Shown here piece by piece: positions 1 through 8,100 of a stretch of 25,267 nucleotides of DNA. Below the pieces are notes generated by a model. That model saw nothing but the letters and a program-made list of their open reading frames with translations. It was not told the origin of the DNA and ran no database searches. Numbering within the stretch: position 1 is the stretch's first letter; each line of letters starts with the position of its first letter. The DNA comes from JANQTF01 sp036835375 (GTDB taxonomy: Bacteria > Bacteroidota > Bacteroidia > J057): assembly GCA_036835375.1 (NCBI GenBank), contig DAITMB010000074.1, forward strand, positions 1 to 25,267, given 5' to 3'. A program made the translations under genes and the position numbers.

Positions 1-30
1 CTACCCATACAACCATCTCCGAATTTGGAT

Positions 31-38
31 TACCTTTG
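31..38 (+). promoter_or_regulatory. Bacteroidota -7 promoter element (TACCTTTG)
   Basis: TACCTTTG matches the TAnnTTTG -7 element of the Bacteroidota housekeeping sigma factor. Only four bases separate it from the ATG at 43, so transcription would begin at or very near the start codon and the message would be leaderless or nearly so. No convincing TTG -33 element is visible in the 30 bases upstream, so the call rests on the -7 box and its placement. Confidence 0.5.
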
Positions 39-42
39 TAGC

Positions 43-507
43 ATGAATCGAGTCGGCTCCCGATTATTTGCCATCGTCGTGGCGAGCGTTGCCTTGTTGA
101 GCCTTTGTGCTTGCAAAAGCCAAGCGGAGCGCTCTCCTTTGCCTGAAGATACCCTGATCGGGATTCTCTCAGAGATGCACGTGGCCGATGCTTTCACTGA
201 GCGAAACAAAGAGTCGTTGGTTTATCGAAATGAGCTTCGAAAAAGTCTGTATCACGAGATATTGACGCATTTCGAGGTGGATGAACAAACATTTCGAGCA
301 GCTTACGATTACTACATCGCTCGCCCTGACTTGATGGATTCTCTCTACCAAAAAATTGTAGTCAAACTCGAAAACCAAATGGAGGGAGAACGAGAATACC
401 TACTCGCCCACCCTGAGGTCGAAGAGAAACTCCCAGAAGACCCGCCCAAAGAAGTCCCGATCAAAGCGCCTTGGCAAAGTCCGGGCCGGACGCAAGACAG
501 CCCATGA
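43..507 (+). CDS. DUF4296 family lipoprotein
   Basis: Predicted lipoprotein of 154 residues. The N-terminus has Arg residues, a hydrophobic stretch and a lipobox ending LCAC with the lipidated Cys at residue 24. The body (about residues 33-110) has the DUF4296 layout: a helix with LIGILSEMHVADAF, a YRNELRKSLYHEIL segment, then an FRAAYDYY motif and a Leu-rich helix. The C-terminus is Pro/Glu-rich. The family is common in Bacteroidota and has no established function. I chose ATG 43 over the in-frame TTG at 25 because ATG 43 begins a proper signal peptide and the promoter box at 31-38 lies inside the extension. The stop overlaps the mutS2 start (ATGA at 504-507), so the two are probably co-transcribed and translationally coupled. 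Family call good, role unknown. Confidence 0.85.
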   Translation: MNRVGSRLFAIVVASVALLSLCACKSQAERSPLPEDTLIGILSEMHVADAFTERNKESLVYRNELRKSLYHEILTHFEVDEQTFRAAYDYYIARPDLMDSLYQKIVVKLENQMEGEREYLLAHPEVEEKLPEDPPKEVPIKAPWQSPGRTQDSP

Positions 508-2897
508 AGTGCTACCATTCGCATACATTTGAAAAACTCGGCCTCGATATCCTGCTCAGAAGGGTGCAGGGATATGTGCATTCCGAGGAGGCGATTGCTT
601 ATTTTGAGGAAATTCAGCCCCAAACCGACCCCAAATGGTTGATTCCGGAATTGGAGTCCACCGAGGAGTTTCGTCAACTCATGCAGTATGACGACACTTT
701 TCCCAACGAACGATTTCCCTCGATGTCCAAGCTGTTGGGAAAACTGCGGGTCGAAGGCAACTGGCTCAGCCGGGAGGAACTTTGGACCGTATCGGGTTTT
801 CTCCACAGCATCGTGCGCATTCGCCAGTTCCTCAAGTCTCGGACGGAGCGATACCCGCGTCTTGCTGAGCTGATAAAAACGGCTCAATTCGCACCGGAAC
901 TCTCGGCGGCTCTCTCAAAGGTATTCGACGATCGGGGCCAGATCGTGGACACCGCTTCGCCGGAGCTCAACAAGATTCGCAAAGACCTCATTCGCACCAG
1001 TTCCGACCTTCGCAACACCCTCTACAAGGTGCTTCGCAAGGCCAACGAGAACAATTGGAGCATTGAAAAGGAGATCACCATACGCAATGACAGGCTCGTG
1101 ATACCGGTCAAGGCAGAGGCCAAAAACCAAATCGCGGGATTTGTCCAGGACATTTCACAAACGGGCGGCACGGTCTATATAGAGCCGGCTGAAGCTCTGG
1201 CGCTGAACAATGCGCTCCGCGAGCTCCAAATCAAGGAACACAACGAAATCATCCGAATCCTCCAGGCGCTGAGTCGCGAAATCGCCAAAGACCTCCCCGG
1301 TATGGAGGTGTGTCGCCGCACCATGCTCCGGGTGGAAGTTTTGCGTGCCAAAGCCAAGCTCGCCGTAGAGCTCAAGGCCATTCTTCCAGAGATTCGCCCC
1401 GAAGACAAGCACCTCGAAATCAGGCAGGGACGCTATCCACTGCTGGTGTTGAAAGCCAAAACTGATCCCTTTGATTTGGTACCGCTGGACCTCACATTGC
1501 GCCAGAAAAACAGGATCCTGCTGGTTTCTGGACCCAATGCGGGAGGCAAGTCAGTGGCGCTCAAAACGGCTGGATTGCTTCCGCTCATGCTTCAATGCGG
1601 CTTTTTGGTGCCTGTGGACGAAGGCTCGGTTTTCCCGATATTCGACTCACTCTTTCTGGATATTGGCGATGAACAATCCATTGACAACGACCTGAGCACT
1701 TACACATCTCGCCTGGCACAGTGGCGACAGATGGGCGACCACATGGGAGACCGGAGCTTGTTTTTGGTCGATGAATTTGGGAGCGGCACAGATCCAAAGC
1801 AAGGTGGAGCGATTGCAGAAGCTTTTCTGGAGCGCTTTGTACGGGTGGGTGCTTTCGGCGTGATCACCACCCACTACGGGAACCTGAAGGACTATGCGGA
1901 AATCACACCCGGCCTGATCAATGGTGCCATGCAATTTGACACCCAAGAGCTCAAGCCGACCTACCGCCTCATCGAAGGCATGCCAGGCCGGAGCTATGCA
2001 TTCGAGATGGCCAAACGAGTGGGTGTACACGGCAGTATTCTCCGCAACGCGCGAAAAAAGGTAGGCGAAGAAGAGCTGGATACCGAAAAGCTGCTCAAAG
2101 AATTGGAGCGCAAGCAGATTCAGCTTGATCGACTGCTGGCCGAAAACCAAAAGCGCGAAAACGCACTCCAAGAGCTGGTCAGCAAAAATGAAAAACTCCA
2201 ATCGGAGTTGTCCCTCAACAAAAAGCTCATCATTCGAGAGGCCAAAGAAAAGGCCAAAGGCATTATTGAGCAGGCAAACAAGGACATTGAGCGAACGATT
2301 CGGGAGATTCGCGAAAAACAAGCCGAGAAGGAAGCCACTCGCAAAGCCCGAGAGAAGCTTCGAGCTGCCATGCCTGAACCAGGCCCGGTGCCGCAGGCGC
2401 GAACAGTGGCCCCCGTGGTTGCAGATCCGCAACAGCCGCCCAAAAAAGAGTTGATCCTCGAACTGGGAACTTGGGCCCGTTTACAGGACAGTGAAACGCA
2501 AGGAGAAATTGTCGAAATCCAGGGAAATCGCGTTGTGATTGCCTCTGATGCTTTGCGGCTTACCGTGCCCATCAGCACCATCGAGTTGATGGAGTCGCCC
2601 CGAGCCAAGCAAAAAAACCGTGTGAAAGTGGTGGGGGGGAATATTCGTCGAAATGTGAAGCTGGAGATTGATGTGATGGGCCAGCGGGTAGAAGAGGCTT
2701 TGCCCAGCGTGGATCGCTTCATCGACGATGCCCGAATCGCGGGCCTGCATCAAGTCAAGATTTTGCACGGCAAGGGCACGGGTGCCCTGCGCGACGCCAT
2801 TCGTCAGCATTTGATTGCGGTCCAAGGTGTGCGAAATGCGTATGACGCTCCCGTAGAATTTGGCGGTGCGGGGTGGACCGTGGTGGATCTGGTGTGA
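504..2897 (+). CDS. mutS2: MutS2 (Smr-domain MutS-family ATPase/endonuclease)
   Basis: A 797-residue MutS2, normal length for the family. Residues 1 to about 310 are the MutS core/lever region. The ATPase follows, with Walker A GPNAGGKS at 343-350, Walker B plus D-loop LFLVDEFGSGTDP (Asp423, Glu424) and an ITTHYGNLK segment. A charged coiled coil spans about 522-622, then a small beta-rich linker. The Smr domain covers about 718-797, with LEIDVMGQRVEEA at 720 and the HGKGTGALR motif at 755-763. MutS2 has no mismatch-binding domain. In other bacteria it is reported to suppress recombination or rescue collided ribosomes, so the role here is one of those by homology. The position before MGQ is Val-Met rather than the Leu-His of free-standing Smr proteins, which is usual in MutS2. 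Start ATG 504 overlaps the upstream stop; the longer frame from 471 would run further into the lipoprotein gene. Confidence 0.96.
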   Translation: MKCYHSHTFEKLGLDILLRRVQGYVHSEEAIAYFEEIQPQTDPKWLIPELESTEEFRQLMQYDDTFPNERFPSMSKLLGKLRVEGNWLSREELWTVSGFLHSIVRIRQFLKSRTERYPRLAELIKTAQFAPELSAALSKVFDDRGQIVDTASPELNKIRKDLIRTSSDLRNTLYKVLRKANENNWSIEKEITIRNDRLVIPVKAEAKNQIAGFVQDISQTGGTVYIEPAEALALNNALRELQIKEHNEIIRILQALSREIAKDLPGMEVCRRTMLRVEVLRAKAKLAVELKAILPEIRPEDKHLEIRQGRYPLLVLKAKTDPFDLVPLDLTLRQKNRILLVSGPNAGGKSVALKTAGLLPLMLQCGFLVPVDEGSVFPIFDSLFLDIGDEQSIDNDLSTYTSRLAQWRQMGDHMGDRSLFLVDEFGSGTDPKQGGAIAEAFLERFVRVGAFGVITTHYGNLKDYAEITPGLINGAMQFDTQELKPTYRLIEGMPGRSYAFEMAKRVGVHGSILRNARKKVGEEELDTEKLLKELERKQIQLDRLLAENQKRENALQELVSKNEKLQSELSLNKKLIIREAKEKAKGIIEQANKDIERTIREIREKQAEKEATRKAREKLRAAMPEPGPVPQARTVAPVVADPQQPPKKELILELGTWARLQDSETQGEIVEIQGNRVVIASDALRLTVPISTIELMESPRAKQKNRVKVVGGNIRRNVKLEIDVMGQRVEEALPSVDRFIDDARIAGLHQVKILHGKGTGALRDAIRQHLIAVQGVRNAYDAPVEFGGAGWTVVDLV

Positions 2898-2898
2898 A

Positions 2899-3004
2899 GT
2901 GTTGCGAAATGGCAGAGACGGAATCATGGGTTGCTCATGAAATGTTACTCCCAATGAATCCGCTCCAAAAAAGGGCAGTTATAGGAGGAACTTTTTCGCA
3001 ACAC
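2899..3004. repeat. 11-bp inverted repeat between convergent genes
   Basis: GTGTTGCGAAA at 2899-2909 is the exact reverse complement of TTTCGCAACAC at 2994-3004, with 84 nt between. The pair lies in the 163-nt space between the convergent mutS2 and rpiA genes, and the left arm begins two bases after the mutS2 stop. The right arm is preceded by a run of five T. It could form a long stem that ends transcription from either side, but the loop is large for an intrinsic terminator. No gene is seen in the interval. Confidence 0.4.
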
Positions 3005-3060
3005 ACTTTCTCGACACCCTCGATCACCTTCGCTAACAGGCACATTCTTTACGCTTGCTC

Positions 3061-3750
3061 TCACCCAAAGCGCGGAGATTCTCCGCTGAGGATTTTGACA
3101 GTCCCATCTTCCAGCCCGATCACGGCGCTGCTTGCCATGCCCAAAAACAGTCCCGTCTCGACCACGCCGATCAGTCCCTTCAAGGTGCGGTGAAGCAGCA
3201 CCGGATCGGGAATGACACTCACGTAGCAGTCATACAGGAAGTTGCCATTGTCGGTGAGGTAGAGGCTGCCATCCTTGGCCAAGCGGGGCTTTGGCGACAT
3301 ACCAAAATCTTCCAGCCGACTGGCTGTGATCTCATGAGCAAATGGTACCACTTCTACCGGGAGCGGAAAAGCGCCGAGCACTTCTACTTCCTTGGAGGGA
3401 TCGGCCACGATGAGGAGGTGCTGAGAGTTCAGCGCAACCATTTTTTCGCGAAACAAAGCACCACCCCCTCCCTTGATCAGGTGAAGCTCGGGCGTGACTT
3501 CATCCGCGCCATCGATGGTGAGGTCCAAAGTGCCAATGCTGGCAAGCGGCTCTAATGGGATCTGCCACTGCTCCGCCAACTGCTCGGTGGCACGAGAGGT
3601 AGCCGTAGCCCTGATGGATAGCCCTTCCGCGACGCGCTCACCGAGCCGACGTATGGCAAAAAAAGCGGTGGAACCTGTTCCCAGGCCCACCTTCATTCCG
3701 TTGGTCACTTGATTGGCCGCCCAGGTGCCGGCCACTTCCTTAGGATTCAT
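3061..3750 (-). CDS. rpiA: Ribose-5-phosphate isomerase A
   Basis: A 229-residue RpiA, which interconverts ribose-5-phosphate and ribulose-5-phosphate in the non-oxidative pentose phosphate pathway. The phosphate-binding GLGTGSTA is at 22-29. DGADE gives Asp80 and Asp83, KGGGG gives Lys93, and the following LFREK gives Glu102. Each is one position before the E. coli catalytic residues Asp81, Asp84, Lys94 and Glu103. The open frame extends 31 codons upstream, but that stretch is basic, unlike RpiA, and contains a promoter-like box. ATG 3750 gives the family's normal N-terminus. The gene lies 108 nt downstream of the NYN-domain gene on the same strand and converges with mutS2. A perfect 7-bp hairpin (3072-3086) falls in its last codons. 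Confidence 0.95.
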   Translation of the reverse strand: MNPKEVAGTWAANQVTNGMKVGLGTGSTAFFAIRRLGERVAEGLSIRATATSRATEQLAEQWQIPLEPLASIGTLDLTIDGADEVTPELHLIKGGGGALFREKMVALNSQHLLIVADPSKEVEVLGAFPLPVEVVPFAHEITASRLEDFGMSPKPRLAKDGSLYLTDNGNFLYDCYVSVIPDPVLLHRTLKGLIGVVETGLFLGMASSAVIGLEDGTVKILSGESPRFG

Positions 3751-3756
3751 GTTTCG

Positions 3757-3764
3757 CAAAAATA
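3757..3764 (-). promoter_or_regulatory. Bacteroidota -7 promoter-like element for rpiA
   Basis: On the minus strand TATTTTTG matches TAnnTTTG and ends six bases before the rpiA ATG at 3750. The arrangement parallels the element in front of the lipoprotein gene at 43. No clear -33 TTG is present at the usual distance, so rpiA may have its own promoter or be read through from the NYN-domain gene. Confidence 0.4.
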
Positions 3765-3858
3765 TGTCCCCCACCGATGCAGAATTTGAGCCGGATCGCG
3801 TGTGATGCGGAAAGTGCCTCGACTTTGTTCGGGCAAGCACCATAGATGGGATGTATCC

Positions 3859-4827
3859 CTAAGCCTGATGGATTTTGCGCACGTTCTGGGCGATGTCCTG
3901 TCCTTTATCATTCTTGCCGATGGTAAATTCTACAGCATCTCCTTCATAGAGGTCGTTGAAATCGTCATCAAGCAAAAAAGTCCAGTGGAAGTACAGGTTG
4001 TTCGGCGGCATACTGATGAATCCATAGCCATTTTTGAGGCTGAGGATTTCACTGCGCAGCGTTTCCCCTTCTTCGTAGTAAGGAATTTCCTCTTCATAAT
4101 CGTCGTCGTAAATCACAGGATCAGCGTCTTGAGATGCAAAGGCGGGACGAGGTTTGCGTTCGCGGTTGATGAAGAGGTTGTTGATGACCGGATCGGTCTG
4201 ATTCATCTTGTTGTCGATGATGTCAGCCATGGCCATGGGGTAGGTGGCTTCACGCAGCAGGTCGATGGAAGTCACTGTGCGGCGCTCTCTGCCAGATCGC
4301 TCGTCAATGAAGGAAAAATCCCAGCCAAGGACCATGACGCGTGTCCCAATGGTGCTGAGTTTCCGGGCCAGCGGCGCATAGTCGCTATCCGAAGCAATCA
4401 GGACAATGACATTATAGTTCTTGTACAAAGCCATTTCATACGCTTCCAGCGCGAGCCATACATCTACCCCTTTCTCCTCGATTCGGCCATCGCGAACCTT
4501 GAGGGGGAGATAATGCGTGACAACATTTTCCTGCATGAGAATGTCATCGAAAATCCGCTCCGAGAGAAGACGATTGGATTCTTGGGCATCGAAAGCGTTG
4601 AGCCTACCCCTGAAATAATGAGCATCTACAACCTGGCAAAATCGGGAATCTGTATTTTCGAAGTCCGCCACCTTATGGCAAATGAAGTCGTGAAGTCCAG
4701 CGATACTGAGTCTCGCTTTTCTTTCATGCTCGTAGTTGTAATAATTGCTTATGTGGTAGAAGAAGTTGCCGTCGTAGAATACTCCTATTCTAATGAGTTT
4801 GCCATCTGAGGCGTGGTTATTTTGCAT
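3859..4827 (-). CDS. NYN-domain (LabA/DUF88-like) protein with C-terminal cold-shock-like domain
   Basis: A 322-residue protein with two recognisable parts. Residues 11 to about 200 form a NYN (PIN-like) fold of the LabA/DUF88 group: FYDGNF with Asp19 and Asn21, EEKGVDVWLALEAY with Asp122, and IASDSDYAPL with Asp147 and Asp149. These acidic positions match the metal-binding set of the family. A strongly acidic linker follows at about 235-256. Residues 257-320 resemble a cold-shock/OB fold, with an RNP1-like NGYGFI at 266-271 and an RNP2-like LYFHWT at 278-283. The family suggests RNA binding and cleavage, but nuclease activity is inferred from the acidic residues. The ATG at 4827 directly begins the conserved part. 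It lies upstream of rpiA on the same strand; nothing ties the two functionally. Confidence 0.88.
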   Translation of the reverse strand: MQNNHASDGKLIRIGVFYDGNFFYHISNYYNYEHERKARLSIAGLHDFICHKVADFENTDSRFCQVVDAHYFRGRLNAFDAQESNRLLSERIFDDILMQENVVTHYLPLKVRDGRIEEKGVDVWLALEAYEMALYKNYNVIVLIASDSDYAPLARKLSTIGTRVMVLGWDFSFIDERSGRERRTVTSIDLLREATYPMAMADIIDNKMNQTDPVINNLFINRERKPRPAFASQDADPVIYDDDYEEEIPYYEEGETLRSEILSLKNGYGFISMPPNNLYFHWTFLLDDDFNDLYEGDAVEFTIGKNDKGQDIAQNVRKIHQA

Positions 4828-5149
4828 GATTTTGACAAAACTTGTTGATTATGAGGATATTAAGCGTGGATTTTTTTTACGGGTGCCAAGATACAAAATT
4901 TGATGAATCTCCCACACTTCCAGAAAATTTTGTGTTTTTCAATTTCCGGTCATTCCCCCCTAAAAAAACCGTAACTCCGGCTTTTTCTCCCCCCGAACAT
5001 ACCCATAATCTTAGAATTCCTTTCGGAAACAGATATTCTCCTACGTGGCTTTTCCAATGATTACCCCGAACCAAGCAGTGCCTGATTCGGGGTAATTTTT
5101 GGGATCTGGCTATCAAATCCTCGGATCCGGGCCATTTCGTCGTCTGAAG
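4828..5149. other. Intergenic region between the giant gene and the NYN-domain gene
   Basis: A 322-nt AT-richer spacer between two genes of the same orientation. It holds the hairpin at 5060-5096 and a weak TATCTTGG box on the minus strand at about 4887-4894 that might be part of the NYN-gene promoter. No convincing reading frame was found. In particular there is no PorP/SprF-like gene, which often follows genes whose product ends in a T9SS type B domain. Confidence 0.6.
5060..5096 (-). terminator. Hairpin terminator candidate after the giant gene
   Basis: ATTACCCCGAA at 5060-5070 pairs perfectly with TTCGGGGTAAT at 5086-5096 around a 15-nt loop. It lies 54 nt past the stop of the minus-strand giant gene and is the only strong stem in the spacer, so it is the likely end of that transcript. 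The T-run (5096-5100) is on the plus-strand side, so in the minus-strand RNA the stem has an A-run before it and no U-run after it. This makes the direction of termination uncertain. Confidence 0.55.
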
Positions 5150-8100
5150 TTACCTTAGCAGCGTGATGGTTCCTTTTTGGAGGAAAGGCGCACCATTGTA
5201 GCTGGTGCCTCGAATCACGTAGGTATAAACCCCTTCATTCACTCCCTGTCCGCGGTGGGTACCATCCCAGCCCACGTTGGGATCATAACTTTCGAAGAGC
5301 AGCATGCCCCAGCGACTGAAGACCTGTAGATGGTAGGTCTGAATGTGCAAGCCGGTGGGTTTCCACTCATCGTTGATCCCGTCCATGTTCGGCGTGAAGG
5401 CATTCGGCACCCGAATATTGCCCAAGATGTCCATGCAGGTCTCGTTTGACATACTGGTGGTGCGGTTGCCGCCACGCTCTTCTGCCACGACCCGGTAGCA
5501 ATACTCAGGCTGATCGAGGGCAGTCTGTGTGTCGAGATATTCATGAATATGGCCTTCGACCCGATCCACGATGGTCCACTGCCCGAGGGTATCGACAAAG
5601 ATTTCGATTCGGTAGCGATCCACGCCGTAGGTCCATTCCGAGTAGGGCGTCCATCGGAGCAGCGGCGTGATGCCATCTGCTTCTACCTTGGCCACGACGG
5701 TCTTGCCAGCATTTGAGATCGGCGTATAATTGCCGCAACTATCCTGTGCCGATACCCGGTAGGAGTAGGGCCTGATCTGGACGTTGACGTCTTCGTCCAG
5801 ATACTTCTGGTTCGTCTGCGTCAAAGAGGCCAAGACAGTCCATGGACCCGAGTCGAACTGCTTCTCGACATACACAAACTCGACACCGGGGAGCTGGAAT
5901 TCCTTCCACTCCACCAGCACATGCTGGTTGTTTTCCACTGTGGCGCGCACCAATTGCGTAGCGCGGCCCACCGTGCCGTGGAAGTTCACAGCCAGGGCTG
6001 TGTCGGACCAAGATTCCTGCAATGCACCCGGCCCCACTGCTTTGATTCGGTAGAAGTAATCGTTGAAGCAGTCTTCGATCTCTTCGCTGAATTGTGTGAC
6101 GGTGCCCGGTACAATCCCTACAAAGTTGAGATCCTGAAGATTGTAACTATTCACCCGATAGACCTCATACTGAGAGACCGTGGTCCATCCTAGGTAAGGA
6201 TTCCATGACACCAGGATCTGCCCCGGTGTCGGTGTCGCCTCCACATCGATGGTGCAATGGGTCTTGGTGAGGTTGAGGAAGGACTCAGTCCCACAGAAGT
6301 TGGTCACTGCCACCTTGTAGCAATAGCTGTTTTGGGTGGTGAGCAACCCTGTCTCAATCCAGAGTGTATCGTGAATGTAGAAAGTCTCATACACGGCCTG
6401 GAAACCTACGCCCGGCTCCTCGCGATAGACCGTGTATTTCAGGAAGTCGTCGTCGGCATGAGGCCGCCATTTGACCTGCACTTTCTCATCGTCAAGCACA
6501 CTCACCGCATGAATCAGAATAGGATCGGGGATGATGTCTCCCAGAACTGAGACTGCTCTAGGCTTTGTCACAGTGGCTTGGCAACCCAGAGAATCCGTCA
6601 CCGTGAGGGTGACATCGTAGTTTCCCGCTGCAGGGTAGGCATACACGATGCTGTCTCTCAGGGCTGTGGTGACTCTGCCATCCCCAAAGTCCCATCGCCA
6701 GTTTGCAAAGCCCGCCAAGCCGCTTCCTGTTGCCCGGAAGGTGACTGGCAAGGGCGGACATCCTGCGTCATAATCTACCACAAAGTCCACCTCTGGATGA
6801 TCCAGCACGATGTAATTGACCTTGATGAGTTCATTGAAACAACCGTTGATGTCGGTGATACGAAGACCCACTGTGTAAATCCCATCCTGCTGATAGGTGT
6901 GCACAGGATTCTGCTGGTTGGATACATTGCCGTCGCCGAAGTCCCAGGTCCACACCGCAGGGGTAGGGAAAGATTGATCGAAGAAGGTGATGGCCTTGGG
7001 TGCACAACTCAGTGTGTCGGAAGCGAGGAAGTCCACCCTCGGAATCGGATGCCGATAAACCCGCTGGATCAGGGAGTCCTGGCAGCCATTTGCATCAGTC
7101 ACCAGTAGCTTCACGACATACGTCCCGACTGTGTCGAAGAAGAAGCTGAAGTTCTGCGAAATGCTTCTCACTTGCCCGTTGACTGTCCATTCCCAGGTAC
7201 TCATTCCGTATTGACTGCTGGAGAAGTCACTGAAATTAGCCTGGAAGGGGAAGCAGCTAGCCGTGTCCGATGCTACAAACAGGGCGGTAGGGCGTTCAAA
7301 AATATCGACCAGCCTTGTCTTCCGTACCGTGTCGCGGCATCCCAGGATGTTGGTCACAATCAAGGTCACATCGTAGCGCGAAGAGGTCGTGTAGATATGC
7401 GAAGGATGTCGCACGACCGTCTGGGTGCCGTCGCCAAAGTCCCAGAACCAGCCTGTGAGCGTCGTGTCGCCAAGGCTCAAGTCGGTGAAGTTGACCAGAG
7501 ATCCTTCGCACCCTGTGAGGAGGTCGGCCTGGAAGTCCGCATTCGGACGCGAGAGGCGAATAAGATTCGGCTTCACGATGGTCTCCACACACCCATTGTC
7601 GTCAAATACTGTCAACGTGACTGTGTAGTTGCCGTCCACGAGATAAGTGTGGGTAGGGTTTTGCGCAGTGGAAGTCTGGCCATCCCCGAAGTTCCACAGC
7701 CAGGCAGTAATCGGGTAAGAGCCAGTAGTTCTGTCATAAAAGTCAACCGTGAAGGGCGCACAACCCACGCTGTCCTCTACGCTGAAAGCAGGCACAGGCG
7801 CCACCGTAGCAATGACCTGCCGCCCCATGGAGTCCACACAACCGTTCGCATCCGTCACGCGGAACGTGATCAGGTAGCTTCCGGGTGTTTGATAGGTATA
7901 AACAGGCTCCTGAACCGATGAGCTGTCCCCGTTGCCAAATCGCCACTTCCAACTCACAATGGGCGAAGACACTGTGACACTGTTGTCGGAAAGTCCCAAG
8001 GCAAATGGTGTACAAGAGACCTCGTCAGCCAATAGGAAATTGGCTTGTGGTGGCGTCGCGACGGTGACTGCATTCGGGAGGATGAATGTTTTCGCACAGC

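Noticed and set aside
345..2954. Minus-strand frames of up to 261 codons opposite the lipoprotein and mutS2 genes
   Set aside because: mutS2 has all its motifs on the plus strand at full length, and the opposite frames are Phe/Leu- or Ser/Arg-rich with no recognisable family.
3802..4809. 335-codon plus-strand frame opposite the NYN-domain gene
   Set aside because: The minus strand holds a complete two-domain protein with catalytic-type residues. The plus frame is an Ile/Val-rich mirror of it without motifs.
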